Shown in pieces: positions 7,546 through 15,868 of a stretch of 24,402 nucleotides of DNA. The position numbers and the translations under genes were made by a program. The notes under the pieces are model-generated. The model was not told the DNA's origin, did not search any database, and was given only the letters and a program-made list of their open reading frames with translations. Source of the DNA: JBPEWY01 sp052032225. GTDB lineage: Bacteria > Bacteroidota > Bacteroidia > Flavobacteriales > Flavobacteriaceae. The DNA lies in NCBI GenBank assembly GCA_052032225.1, contig JBPEWY010000058.1:1-24402 (forward strand), in the 5' to 3' direction. Numbering within the stretch: position 1 is the first letter of the stretch; the number at the start of each line of letters is the position of its first letter.

Positions 7546-8376
7546 ATGCCCATAATTACTTTAACTACTGATTTTGGTGAAAAAGATCACTTTGTTGGCG
7601 CTGTGAAGGGGGCTATACTATCTGAAATGAATACTGTAACTATTGTTGATATTTCACATAAAATCAGTCCGTTTAACATTCAAGAAGCAGCTTATATTTT
7701 AAAAAATGCATATAGTAGCTTTCCCAAAGGAACTGTGCATATTGTTGGTGTAGATTCTGAACTTACTCCAGAAAACAAGCATGTTGCCATAGCTTTTGAT
7801 GGACATTACTTTATAGCTGCCAATAATGGTATTTTAAGCTTACTTTTAGCCGAATTTAAGGCCGACTCGATTGTAGAAATCAATATTCATGAAAATTTAC
7901 CTAATGTTTTTCCGGTTTTAGAAGTATTTGTAAAAGTAGCATGCCATATTTGCAGAGGTGGTAAATTAGAAGTGGTGGGCAAACCAATAGATACTTTAAA
8001 AGAAATTAAAGGATTGAGCCCTATTGTTAATGCTGAAGGAACCAAAATAATTGGTAATGTTATTTATATAGATAATTACGGCAATGTGGTAACCAATATT
8101 ACCAAAAAATATTTTGAGCAAATTGCTAAAGGAAGAAGCTTTGAGCTTTTGGTTAGAAATTATAAGTTTACCAAAATATACTCTAAATACAGTGACGCTA
8201 TTAACTTTACGTTACCCAAAAACAAACGTGAAGACGACGGTAAAAAATTAGCTTTGTTTAATTCTGGCGGATATTTAGAGTTAGCCATTTACAAAAGTAA
8301 TTTAGATACCGTAGGAGGTGCTGCAACGCTTTTAGGGCTATCTTACAGAGATACTGTAACTATAAATTTTATGTAA
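7546..8376 (+). CDS. SAM hydroxide adenosyltransferase (DUF62) family protein, divergent active site
   Basis: Belongs to the SAM-dependent chlorinase/fluorinase/hydroxide adenosyltransferase family; typical members split S-adenosylmethionine to adenosine and methionine using water. The 276-residue length and two-domain layout fit. The N-terminal LTTDFGEKDHFVGAVKG (6-22), VDISHKISPFNI (34-45) and the C-terminal YIDNYGNVVTNI (174-185) are family hallmarks. The catalytic region differs: where active members have VDPGVGT followed by arginine, this protein has VGVDSELTPENKH (67-79), keeping D70 but with N77/K78 in place of the arginine. The FHGRD segment that carries the catalytic histidine is replaced by FPVLE (122-126). 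SAM hydrolysis is therefore doubtful. First gene of the run that includes gldF and gldG; its stop overlaps the next start by one base. Confidence 0.85.
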   Translation: MPIITLTTDFGEKDHFVGAVKGAILSEMNTVTIVDISHKISPFNIQEAAYILKNAYSSFPKGTVHIVGVDSELTPENKHVAIAFDGHYFIAANNGILSLLLAEFKADSIVEINIHENLPNVFPVLEVFVKVACHICRGGKLEVVGKPIDTLKEIKGLSPIVNAEGTKIIGNVIYIDNYGNVVTNITKKYFEQIAKGRSFELLVRNYKFTKIYSKYSDAINFTLPKNKREDDGKKLALFNSGGYLELAIYKSNLDTVGGAATLLGLSYRDTVTINFM

Positions 8377-8672
8377 TGTTAGTTAGAATTGTAAAGATGG
8401 GATTTAAAGAAGAATATGTTGATGATTTTTTAACACATTTTCATGCCAATAAGCAATACATTAGAGCTTTTAAAGGATGTTCTTTTTTAGAATTATATCA
8501 AGACAAAAACAATCCAACTATTTTTTTTACATACAGTTATTGGGAAACTGATGCAGCTTTAGAAAATTACAGAAACTCTAGTTTATTTAAAGAAGTTTGG
8601 AAAACCACAAAACAATGGTTTAAACAAAAACCGGAAGCCTGGAGCGTAAACAAAATAGTATCTTTAAACTAA
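8376..8672 (+). CDS. Small antibiotic-biosynthesis-monooxygenase (ABM) domain-like protein
   Basis: A 98-residue protein with the layout of the dimeric alpha/beta barrel (ABM-like) fold: a first strand LVRIVKMGF, a helix holding the FLTHFHANK segment, a strand pair around GCSFLELYQD and TIFFTYSYWE, the common WETDAALENYRNS helix start, and a final helix ending in WSVNKIVSL. Some ABM proteins are monooxygenases or heme-degrading enzymes, but many of this size have no known activity, and no specific catalytic set can be named here. The start codon shares one base with the upstream stop (TAATG), which suggests translational coupling. gldF begins 4 bases downstream. Family placement is by pattern; the function is unknown. 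Confidence 0.75.
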   Translation: MLVRIVKMGFKEEYVDDFLTHFHANKQYIRAFKGCSFLELYQDKNNPTIFFTYSYWETDAALENYRNSSLFKEVWKTTKQWFKQKPEAWSVNKIVSLN

Positions 8673-8676
8673 ACGT

Positions 8677-9396
8677 ATGCTTGCTATTTTAAAAAGAGAA
8701 ATAAATGCTTTTTTCTCATCGTCTATCGGATATTTAGTTATTGCCGTTTTTTTATTACTAAACGGTCTTTTTTTATGGGTTTTTAAAGGGAATTTTAACA
8801 TTCTTGACTATGGTTTTGCAGACCTAACAGCTTTTTTTGATTTAGCACCGTGGATTTTAATTTTTTTAATCCCGGCAATCACCATGAAAAGTTTTTCTGA
8901 TGAGAAAAGGTTGGGCACTTTAGAGTTGCTTTTAATTAAACCTATAAGCAACTGGCAAATAGTTTTAGGAAAGTATTTTGGTGCTTTTTTATTAGTTGTA
9001 ATTGCGCTTATACCTACTTTATTATACGTTTTTACCGTCTGGAAACTGGGCAACCCGCAAGGTAATTTAGATGTTGGGAGTACTTTGGGTTCTTATTTTG
9101 GCATGCTATTTTTAATTGCCTCTTATACCAGTGTTGGCATTTTTGCATCTACCCTTTCTGAAAACCAAATAGTGTGCTTTATAATAGCTGTTATTTTATG
9201 TTTTTTACTCTACTTTGGTGTAGAAGCACTAACCTATTCTAATTTACTGGGAGACTGGGCAAGTAACCTAAGCTTAAAAGCTCATTTTAATAGTATAGCC
9301 AGAGGTGTAATAGATTCAAGAGATATCATTTACTTTTTATCTGTGGCCGGATTATTTCTTTACTTAACGCAACTAAACATTAAAAAAACCGCTTAG
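8677..9396 (+). CDS. gldF: Gliding motility-associated ABC transporter permease GldF
   Basis: Integral membrane subunit of the GldA-GldF-GldG ABC transporter, required for gliding in Flavobacterium johnsoniae. About six hydrophobic helices are visible, near residues 17-36, 55-72, 100-121, 138-158, 166-186 and 216-233. The loop SDEKRLGTLELLLIKPIS (74-91) is the ABC-2 permease segment that contacts the ATPase. Length (239) and the immediately following gldG (5-base gap) match known gldFG pairs. The ATPase GldA is not in this window and would have to be encoded elsewhere, as is usual in this class. Related Nos/ABC-2 permeases exist, but the gldG neighbour makes this assignment firm. Gliding itself cannot be inferred, since non-gliding relatives also keep these genes. 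Confidence 0.93.
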   Translation: MLAILKREINAFFSSSIGYLVIAVFLLLNGLFLWVFKGNFNILDYGFADLTAFFDLAPWILIFLIPAITMKSFSDEKRLGTLELLLIKPISNWQIVLGKYFGAFLLVVIALIPTLLYVFTVWKLGNPQGNLDVGSTLGSYFGMLFLIASYTSVGIFASTLSENQIVCFIIAVILCFLLYFGVEALTYSNLLGDWASNLSLKAHFNSIARGVIDSRDIIYFLSVAGLFLYLTQLNIKKTA

Positions 9397-9401
9397 CACA
9401 T

Positions 9402-11072
9402 ATGAAATTCTCTAAAAAAAATATTTGGAATATACTGCTGGTCTTTTTTGGGATTTTAGTGCTAAACTTTTTAGGTTCTAAATTTTATTTTAGAATAGAT
9501 TTAACCCAAGATAAACGCTATACCCTTTCTGATCCCACCTTAAATAAACTCGAAAAAATTACCACACCAATTATTATAGATGTTTTATTAGATGGTAATT
9601 TTCCTCCGGAATTTAAACGGCTTCAAGTAGAAACCAGACAATTATTAGAAGAATTTGCTGCTAAAAACCCCAATATTAAATATCAATTTATTGATCCTTT
9701 AGCAGACGAAGAAAATACAGATGCTGTTATCGCTCAGCTTCAACAACTTGGTTTAACACCAACCCAAGTAACAGTTAATGAAGGTGGTAAAGTATCTCAA
9801 GAGCTAATTTTCCCATGGGCAATTGCTAATTTAGATAACCAAAGCGTTAAAGTACCTTTATTAAAAAATAAATTGGGAGCAAGCACAGAAGAACGCGTTA
9901 ACAACTCTGTGCAACATTTAGAATATGCCTTTACAGATGCATTAACCAAACTCACTATAAAAAACAAGAAGAAAATTGCCATACTTAAAGGTAATGGGCA
10001 GTTAGACGATATTTATATAGCCGATTTTTTAACCGCCTTGCGTGATTACTATAGCATTGCTCCTTTTACTTTAGATTCTGTAGCATCAAACCCAAAAAAA
10101 ACACTAACCCAATTACAAAACTTTGACCTTGCTATAGTTGCTAAACCCACAAAACCATTCTCTGAAGAGCAAAAACACGTAATAGACCAATATGTTGTTA
10201 ACGGTGGTAAAATGTTATGGCTAATAGACCAAGTAGCTGTAGAAGTAGATAGTTTATATAATGAAACCGGTAAAACAATAGCATTACCAAGAGATTTAAA
10301 TTTAACCGATTTGTTGTTTAAATATGGGGTTAGAGTTAATCCGAGTATAATAAACGATTTGTACTTTACACAAATCGTTTTGGCTAGCGGAGAGGGCAAC
10401 TCATCGCAATACAATCCTGTTCCATGGGTGTATCATCCTATGATAATATCAAAAAATGATCATGCAATAAACAACAACATAGAAGCTGTTAGATTACAAT
10501 TTGCTAACCCTATAGACACCCTAAATAACAACATAAAAAAAACGGTACTTTTAAGCAGCTCTCCACTCTCTAAAACAGAAGGTGCTCCTAAGCAAATTAG
10601 CTTAGATATTATTATGAGACCGCCTAATAAAGAAACCTATACTAATGGTAATAAACCTGTTGCTGTATTGTTAGAGGGGAGTTTTACATCGGCTTATACC
10701 AATCGAGTAAAACCACTTAAAAATATTCCTCATGCAGATACCGGAAAGCCATCTAAAATGGTAGTTGTGTCTGATGGTGATATCATAAAAAATCAACTAA
10801 ACAACGGAAGGCCTTTAGAGCTTGGGTATGATAAGTGGACTAATAATTTTTATGGAAACAAAGAGTTTTTATTAAACACTGTTAACTACCTCTTAGACGA
10901 CTCCGGATTGTTAAGCATAAGAACTAAAAAAGTTAGTCTTGCTTTCTTAGACACCCAAAAAATTGCAGAAGAAAAAACAAAATGGCAATTGCTAAATATA
11001 ATTTCTCCGCTAGTTATTTTTGGAGTTTTTGCCTTGTTTTATTTCTTAGTAAGACGTAAAAAATATACTTAA
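9402..11072 (+). CDS. gldG: Gliding motility-associated ABC transporter accessory protein GldG
   Basis: Partner of GldF: a membrane-anchored protein of the ABC_transp_aux type, with most of the chain outside the cytoplasm. One N-terminal transmembrane helix (about 8-27) is followed by the family signature FYFRIDLTQDKRYTLSD (about 28-44). A long periplasmic region with alternating alpha/beta segments comes next, including LAIVAKPTKPFSEEQK and VVNGGKMLWLID, then a C-terminal helix (about 529-550) ending in a basic RRKKYT tail. The 556-residue length is usual. It is the last gene of the run; dnaN starts 73 bases downstream with its own candidate promoter and no terminator between. Function by family knowledge: gliding-related transport, substrate unknown. 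Confidence 0.93.
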   Translation: MKFSKKNIWNILLVFFGILVLNFLGSKFYFRIDLTQDKRYTLSDPTLNKLEKITTPIIIDVLLDGNFPPEFKRLQVETRQLLEEFAAKNPNIKYQFIDPLADEENTDAVIAQLQQLGLTPTQVTVNEGGKVSQELIFPWAIANLDNQSVKVPLLKNKLGASTEERVNNSVQHLEYAFTDALTKLTIKNKKKIAILKGNGQLDDIYIADFLTALRDYYSIAPFTLDSVASNPKKTLTQLQNFDLAIVAKPTKPFSEEQKHVIDQYVVNGGKMLWLIDQVAVEVDSLYNETGKTIALPRDLNLTDLLFKYGVRVNPSIINDLYFTQIVLASGEGNSSQYNPVPWVYHPMIISKNDHAINNNIEAVRLQFANPIDTLNNNIKKTVLLSSSPLSKTEGAPKQISLDIIMRPPNKETYTNGNKPVAVLLEGSFTSAYTNRVKPLKNIPHADTGKPSKMVVVSDGDIIKNQLNNGRPLELGYDKWTNNFYGNKEFLLNTVNYLLDDSGLLSIRTKKVSLAFLDTQKIAEEKTKWQLLNIISPLVIFGVFALFYFLVRRKKYT

Positions 11073-11114
11073 TAAATGTTAATAAGTTTGTATAGATAAA
11101 ACCTTAAATTAAAA

Positions 11115-11122
11115 TATATTTG
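11115..11122 (+). promoter_or_regulatory. Candidate -7 box for dnaN
   Basis: TATATTTG matches TAnnTTTG and lies 23 bases before the dnaN ATG. A TTTG at 11087-11090 could be the -33 element, although its 24-base spacer is slightly longer than usual. It suggests dnaN can be transcribed independently of gldFG. Confidence 0.5.
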
Positions 11123-11145
11123 CATTACCTGAAAATTTTGAGTAA

Positions 11146-12264
11146 ATGAAATTTATAGTATCAAGTTCATATCTTTTAAAGCAACTTCAAGTTTTAGGAG
11201 GAGTTATAAATAACAATAACACACTTCCTATTTTAGATAACTTTTTATTTAACCTAAACAAAAACACACTTACTGTTTCTGCATCAGATTTAGAAACTAC
11301 TATGAGTGCTGTATTGGAGGTTGAAAGCGATTCTGAGGGAAGTGTTGCTATACCGGCTAAACTATTGTTAGACACATTAAAAACGTTTCCTGAACAACCT
11401 TTAACTTTTGTTGTAGAAGATAATAACACCATAGAAATAAGCTCTAACCACGGTAAATATGCGTTAGCTTACGCAGACGGCGAAGAGTTTCCTAAAGCAG
11501 TAACACTTTCTGATGCCAGTTCTACAACAGTAATGGGAGATGTTCTTGCCACAGCAATCAGCAAAACAATTTTTGCTGCCGGTAATGATGATCTTCGTCC
11601 GGTAATGAGCGGTGTGTTTTTTCAGTTTACTCCAGAAGGGTTAACCTTTGTAGCTACAGATGCTCATAAATTAGTTAAGTACCAGCGAACAGATATTAAA
11701 GCTAACAATCCTGCAGAATTTATTATGCCGAAAAAACCTTTAAACTTACTAAAAGGTATTTTAGCAGGAAGCGAATCGGATGTTACCGTAGAGTACAATG
11801 AAAATAACGCTAAGTTTACTTTTGATAATTACGAGCTAATTTGCAGACTGATAGATGGTAAGTACCCTAACTATGAAGCTGTTATACCAAAAGAGAATCC
11901 GAACAAATTAACTATTGATAGAAATCAGTTTTTAAGCTCTGTTAGACGTGTTTCTATATTTTCAAACAAAACAACACATCAAATAAGACTCAAAATTGCA
12001 GGTGCAGAGCTTAATATATCTGCAGAAGATATAGATTACAGTAACAAAGCCGAAGAGCGTTTAACTTGTGATTACCAAGGAGACGATATGCAAATTGGTT
12101 TTAACTCTCGCTTTTTGATAGAGATGCTAAGCAATTTATCTTCAGATGAGGTTGCTCTAGAAATGAGTTTGCCTAATCGTGCAGGTTTACTCACTCCGGT
12201 AGATGGATTAGATGAAGGAGAACATATAACCATGCTTGTTATGCCGGTTATGTTAAACAATTAA
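11146..12264 (+). CDS. dnaN: DNA polymerase III beta subunit (sliding clamp)
   Basis: Forms the ring-shaped dimer that tethers the replicative polymerase to DNA. The 372 residues cover three repeated clamp domains. Typical elements are the opening MKFIVSSSYLLKQLQ, the LPILDNFLF stretch, LRPVMSGVFFQF before the second domain's FVATDAHKLVKY, the CRLIDGKYPNYEAVIP segment, and the C-terminal LVMPVMLNN, which matches the family's hydrophobic-pocket ending. No dnaA or oriC is seen nearby; in Flavobacteriia dnaN often lies next to gldG rather than dnaA. A strong palindromic terminator follows the stop. Confidence 0.97.
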   Translation: MKFIVSSSYLLKQLQVLGGVINNNNTLPILDNFLFNLNKNTLTVSASDLETTMSAVLEVESDSEGSVAIPAKLLLDTLKTFPEQPLTFVVEDNNTIEISSNHGKYALAYADGEEFPKAVTLSDASSTTVMGDVLATAISKTIFAAGNDDLRPVMSGVFFQFTPEGLTFVATDAHKLVKYQRTDIKANNPAEFIMPKKPLNLLKGILAGSESDVTVEYNENNAKFTFDNYELICRLIDGKYPNYEAVIPKENPNKLTIDRNQFLSSVRRVSIFSNKTTHQIRLKIAGAELNISAEDIDYSNKAEERLTCDYQGDDMQIGFNSRFLIEMLSNLSSDEVALEMSLPNRAGLLTPVDGLDEGEHITMLVMPVMLNN

Positions 12265-12286
12265 ATTTTAGTTTATATAATTAGTA

Positions 12287-12312
12287 AAAAAGCCGCTTTA
12301 AAGCGGCTTTTT
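12287..12312. terminator. Bidirectional terminator between dnaN and the DUF4870 gene
   Basis: A perfect 26-base palindrome (arms 12287-12299 and 12300-12312) can fold as a 10-bp GC-cored stem with a TTTAAA loop, flanked by A and T runs on both sides. It lies between two convergent stops and can end transcription in both directions. Confidence 0.9.
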
Positions 12313-12332
12313 ATTTATCATTTTTTAATGTT

Positions 12333-12674
12333 TTACTTTATAATTTTTACACTTAACGGGTAATATGGTTGCTCATTATTACTTGCCTTAACAGCATTAA
12401 TAATCGGAAAAATAAAGTAAAAAATACAAATAGCAATAAGTCCTAAAATACCTAAACCAAAAAATAAAATTAGCGGCACACATAAAATTGCATACAGCAG
12501 CATACTTATTCTAAAATTTATAATTGCTTTACCATGCTCATCCATATGCAAAACTTTATCGCGTTGTGTTAACCAAAGTATTAAAGGAACAATAAAACCA
12601 CCTACAGCAGTGATTAAATCTAATAACTGACTAAGGTGCGTAATTACAAGCAGTTGATTGTCTGAACGTTTCAT
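12333..12674 (-). CDS. DUF4870 domain-containing small membrane protein
   Basis: A 113-residue membrane protein of the DUF4870 (Tic20-like) family. Predicted helices lie near residues 20-36, 56-73 and 74-95. The segment between the first two, DEHGKAIINFRIS (45-57), is the family's signature cytosolic loop, in which an H-x-x-x-x-x-NF pattern is typical. No biochemical function is established. It follows the mscS gene on the same strand, about 100 bases after its stop and past a hairpin terminator, so it may be a separate unit. Start ATG 12674; no clear -7 box is seen. Confidence 0.8.
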   Translation of the reverse strand: MKRSDNQLLVITHLSQLLDLITAVGGFIVPLILWLTQRDKVLHMDEHGKAIINFRISMLLYAILCVPLILFFGLGILGLIAICIFYFIFPIINAVKASNNEQPYYPLSVKIIK

Positions 12675-12742
12675 GATTGATGATTAATTGGTTATCACTA
12701 TTATTATGACGCAAAAAAGCACTTTTTGTTACAAACTATTAT

Positions 12743-12766
12743 AAAAAAAGCTGCGCATTGCGCAGC
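12743..12766 (-). terminator. Rho-independent terminator after mscS
   Basis: A 7-bp stem GCTGCGC/GCGCAGC (12750-12756 with 12760-12766) has a 3-base loop. On the minus strand seven T residues follow, encoded by 12743-12749. It starts 8 bases after the mscS stop. Confidence 0.85.
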
Positions 12767-12774
12767 CTAAAAAC

Positions 12775-13674
12775 CTAACTCACCGAAAAACTTTCTTTGT
12801 TAACCCCATTTAATTGAAGCTTGTTAGAAAACTCTAATGTTCTTATTGGGAACGGAATGTTTATTCCGTGTTCATCAAAAGCCTTTTTAAGCAACATAAT
12901 TGCTTTACTTTTTGCTTTTTTAACTTCTAATCCGCTTGTAGAGTTAATCCAGAACCTTGTTTCAAAATTAATAGCGCTATCCCCAAACTCTGTGAAAAAA
13001 AACTGCACATCTGTTTTGTTTTCTACAGCTTCAAAGTTTTCAGAAATTGTTTTTTGAGTTAAGTTTTTTACAAACTCTAAATCAGACTCATATCCTACTC
13101 CGCACATTAAAATAACTTTAGATTGTGCTGTTGCAGAGTAGTTTTTTATTGGATTCTCTAATACCATTTTGTTGGGTATGGCTACCAAATTATTATCAAC
13201 TTGTTTAAGTGTTGTAGTTCGTAAATTTATATCTACAATTTCACCGGAATAACCATTAGTTTCTACCCAATCTCCTAATTTTATGTGTTTTACAAAAGAA
13301 AGAACTATACCGGAAAAAGTGTTAGATAGCGCTCCTTGTAATGCTAAACCAACAGCCAAACCGGCTACACCGGCACCTGCTAACATAGTGGTTAGCACCT
13401 TATTTAAATCCATTATCCCAAGTGCTAAAAACAAACCACATAAAATAACTAGTATTGCAGTGGTTTTAGCTGTAATTTTTTTTATAGACGACTGCATTGA
13501 TGTTTTTGCAAGTGCTTTAAGCATTACTTTATTTACATACCTCGATATAAAAAAGGTAGCTGTAAACACCAATAACGCTATTACAAAATTGGGTAAGTAA
13601 GACACAACTGTATCTAACCAACCTTCTAGTTTCTCTATCATTTTATTCCAAGCTTCAGCGAGTTCTTCTCTCAT
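12775..13674 (-). CDS. mscS: Small-conductance mechanosensitive channel (MscS family)
   Basis: An inner-membrane channel that opens under membrane tension and releases solutes during hypo-osmotic shock. At 299 residues it has the minimal MscS plan: TM1 (about 27-46), TM2 (about 69-90), and the glycine/alanine-rich pore helix TM3 with AGAGVAGLAVGLALQGALSN (99-118). The cytosolic cage follows, with its usual beta-domain start GDWVETNGYSGEIVDINLR (134-152) and IPNKMVLENPIKNYS (166-180). A short charged N-terminal segment precedes TM1. Start ATG 13674 lies only 28 bases after the dps terminator, so it may depend partly on readthrough from dps. A terminator follows directly. Confidence 0.93.
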   Translation of the reverse strand: MREELAEAWNKMIEKLEGWLDTVVSYLPNFVIALLVFTATFFISRYVNKVMLKALAKTSMQSSIKKITAKTTAILVILCGLFLALGIMDLNKVLTTMLAGAGVAGLAVGLALQGALSNTFSGIVLSFVKHIKLGDWVETNGYSGEIVDINLRTTTLKQVDNNLVAIPNKMVLENPIKNYSATAQSKVILMCGVGYESDLEFVKNLTQKTISENFEAVENKTDVQFFFTEFGDSAINFETRFWINSTSGLEVKKAKSKAIMLLKKAFDEHGINIPFPIRTLEFSNKLQLNGVNKESFSVS

Positions 13675-13702
13675 TTTTTTAGGTTTTTAAAGGTTTAACA
13701 AT

Positions 13703-13739
13703 AAAAAACCGGTGGCTTTTAAGCAAAAAACCAACCGGT
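13703..13739 (-). terminator. Rho-independent terminator after dps
   Basis: On the minus strand, arms ACCGGTTGG (13731-13739) and CCACCGGT (13708-13715) pair with one bulged T and a 15-base loop, followed by T residues encoded by the A-run at 13703-13708. It lies between the dps stop and the mscS start. Confidence 0.7.
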
Positions 13740-13757
13740 ACTGTGAAAATAATTCTG

Positions 13758-14261
13758 TTATTTACTTACAGAAGGCTTCTGCATAACATCGGTGCTGTTC
13801 ATAATCCATGCATCTAACATCCACGATGTTTTTTCCAACTCTCTAATGTATGCTCCTACTAAATCAATAGTACCTTCATCTTTAGCTTCTTCTGCCTTTT
13901 CAACAACTTTTCTCATTTGGGTTAAAAGTTTACCATGGTCATTTAGCAAATCTTTTACCATTTCTGTATCAGATATATCAGAAGAAGATTCTTTAAGGTT
14001 AGATAATTTTAAATACTCAGAGTAGTTACTAACCGGCTGAAAGCGCAATGTTAAAATACGTTCGGCAATTTCATCTATTTTAACTTTAGCATCATCATAC
14101 ATTGTTTCAAACTTCTCATGTAAATCAAAGAAGTTTTTGCCTAATACATTCCAATGAAAATTTCTTAATTTTTGATAATACAAGTGGTAATCAGCTAATA
14201 ATATATTTAGCTCAAATACCGTTTTTGAAGTTTTCTCTTTATCTAAATTTAAATAATTCAT
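13758..14261 (-). CDS. dps: Dps family DNA-protection and iron-storage protein
   Basis: A ferritin-like four-helix protein that assembles as a 12-mer, oxidises Fe(II) with peroxide and stores iron; some members also bind DNA. At 167 residues it is of normal length. The ferroxidase ligands are all present: H36 in NFHWNVLG, H48 in FFDLHEKF, and D63 and E67 in KIDEIAERI. The spacings 36-48-63-67 equal those of E. coli H51, H63, D78 and E82. The N-terminus is short and has few basic residues, so DNA binding is not obvious. The gene is divergent from mnmE across a 188-base gap. No -7 box matching the consensus was found for it, so its promoter remains undefined. Confidence 0.93.
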   Translation of the reverse strand: MNYLNLDKEKTSKTVFELNILLADYHLYYQKLRNFHWNVLGKNFFDLHEKFETMYDDAKVKIDEIAERILTLRFQPVSNYSEYLKLSNLKESSSDISDTEMVKDLLNDHGKLLTQMRKVVEKAEEAKDEGTIDLVGAYIRELEKTSWMLDAWIMNSTDVMQKPSVSK

Positions 14262-14425
14262 AGTTTAAATGTTTTATTGGGTTAACAATTAATTCCGTAT
14301 ATATATAATTTAAAAAATAGAGCTTAAAAATCAAGTTTTTAACAGGTTTTAACCTACATTGTTAAAGAGTGTTAAGAGGTGTTTTTGTAAGAAGCATTTA
14401 TAACCTTTTAGAACATTAACTTTTG

Positions 14426-14433
14426 TACTTTTG
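14426..14433 (+). promoter_or_regulatory. Candidate -7 box for mnmE
   Basis: TACTTTTG matches TAnnTTTG and lies 16 bases before the mnmE ATG, which implies a very short leader. No good -33 element is seen at normal spacing. Confidence 0.45.
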
Positions 14434-14449
14434 CTTTAAATAAGAATAA

Positions 14450-15850
14450 ATGATATTACAAGAAACTATAATAGCCTTAGCTACGCCTCCGGGCACTGGT
14501 GCAATTGCAGTTATTAGGTTGTCGGGGCCCAATGCAATAGTTTATGTAGATGAAGCTTTTAAATCGGTTAAGGGCAATAAAAAACTGCTTAATCAAAAAT
14601 CACATACCATACATTTAGGTCATATTATAGATGAAAACACAGTTTTAGATGAAGTTTTAGTTTCTGTATTTAAAAACCCTAATTCATACACCGGCGAGGA
14701 CGTTGTAGAAATTTCTTGCCATGGTTCTAACTACATCCAACAACAAATCATTCAATTGTTTATTAAAAAAGGGTGTAGGATGGCAACAGCCGGTGAGTTT
14801 ACGCTTAGAGCTTTTTTAAACGGTAAATTAGATTTGAGCCAGGCAGAAGCGGTAGCCGATTTAATTGCCAGTGATAATGAAGCTGCACATAAAATAGCAA
14901 TGCAGCAAATGCGTGGTGGATTTAGTAACGAAATAAAAAAGTTAAGAGACGAGTTATTAAATTTTGCCTCTTTAATTGAGCTTGAATTAGACTTTGCTGA
15001 AGAAGATGTTGAATTTGCTAACAGAGAAGATTTTAAAGCGCTATTAAATAAAATTACTAATGTACTGAAGCGTTTAATAGATAGTTTTGCAGTTGGTAAT
15101 GTTATAAAAAATGGAATTCCAATTGCTATTGTCGGAGAGCCCAATGTAGGGAAATCTACTTTACTTAATGCTCTGCTAAACGAAGAGCGTGCCATTGTTA
15201 GTGATATTGCCGGTACTACCAGAGATACTATTGAAGATGAACTTGTTATTGGTGGTGTTGGTTTTAGGTTTATTGATACTGCAGGTATTAGAGAAACCAA
15301 AGACACTGTAGAATCTATAGGTATTAAAAAAACGTTTGAGAAAATTAATCAAGCCAAAGTTGTACTGTATCTTTTAGACGCATCAAATTTAATTTCTGAT
15401 TCAGAAAAGCTTGAAAACATTACAACAGAGATTCATAAAATTGCTTCTAAATATCCAGAAAAATTAGTGATTACCGTATTAAACAAGGTGGATAAAATTT
15501 CTGAATCAGATAAAACCAATTTATTTAAAAAAATCCCTGCAGCATTGCCTCTTTCTGCAAAAGATGGTATTGGAGTAGAAACGTTAAAAGAGCAACTACT
15601 GGCTTATGTAAATACCGGCGAACTTAAAAATAACGAGACCATTGTTACTAATTCTCGACATTACGATGCTCTTGTGAATGCTTTTGAAGAAATTCAGAAG
15701 GTAAAACGTGGTTTAGATGAAGGGTTATCCGGAGATTTACTTGCTATAGATATTAGACAAGCACTTTATTATTTTGGAGAGATTACAGGAGAGATATCTA
15801 CCGAAGACCTGCTTGGTAACATATTTGCTAATTTTTGTATCGGCAAATAG
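14450..15850 (+). CDS. mnmE: tRNA uridine-5-carboxymethylaminomethyl modification GTPase MnmE
   Basis: Works with MnmG to modify the wobble uridine U34 of certain tRNAs. The 466-residue protein shows the N-terminal tetrahydrofolate-binding domain (ATPPGTGAIAVIRLSG at 11-26), a helical domain, and an inserted G domain with G1 GEPNVGKST (229-237), G2 TTRDT (256-260), G3 DTAG (276-279) and NKVD. It ends in FCIGK, whose cysteine and CIGK tail are the catalytic C-terminal signature. Length and motifs are complete. The phosphatase gene begins 18 bases after the stop, so they are probably co-transcribed. Confidence 0.97.
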   Translation: MILQETIIALATPPGTGAIAVIRLSGPNAIVYVDEAFKSVKGNKKLLNQKSHTIHLGHIIDENTVLDEVLVSVFKNPNSYTGEDVVEISCHGSNYIQQQIIQLFIKKGCRMATAGEFTLRAFLNGKLDLSQAEAVADLIASDNEAAHKIAMQQMRGGFSNEIKKLRDELLNFASLIELELDFAEEDVEFANREDFKALLNKITNVLKRLIDSFAVGNVIKNGIPIAIVGEPNVGKSTLLNALLNEERAIVSDIAGTTRDTIEDELVIGGVGFRFIDTAGIRETKDTVESIGIKKTFEKINQAKVVLYLLDASNLISDSEKLENITTEIHKIASKYPEKLVITVLNKVDKISESDKTNLFKKIPAALPLSAKDGIGVETLKEQLLAYVNTGELKNNETIVTNSRHYDALVNAFEEIQKVKRGLDEGLSGDLLAIDIRQALYYFGEITGEISTEDLLGNIFANFCIGK

Positions 15851-15868
15851 TTTAATGAACGAGTTTAT

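Noticed and set aside
11073..11145. Replication origin near dnaN
   Set aside because: No cluster of DnaA boxes and no dnaA gene; the short gap holds only a promoter-like element.
14752..15306. Long minus-strand open frame of 184 codons inside mnmE
   Set aside because: It lies wholly antisense to the conserved GTPase, has low-complexity serine/leucine-rich composition and no recognisable domain; it follows from the codon pattern of mnmE.
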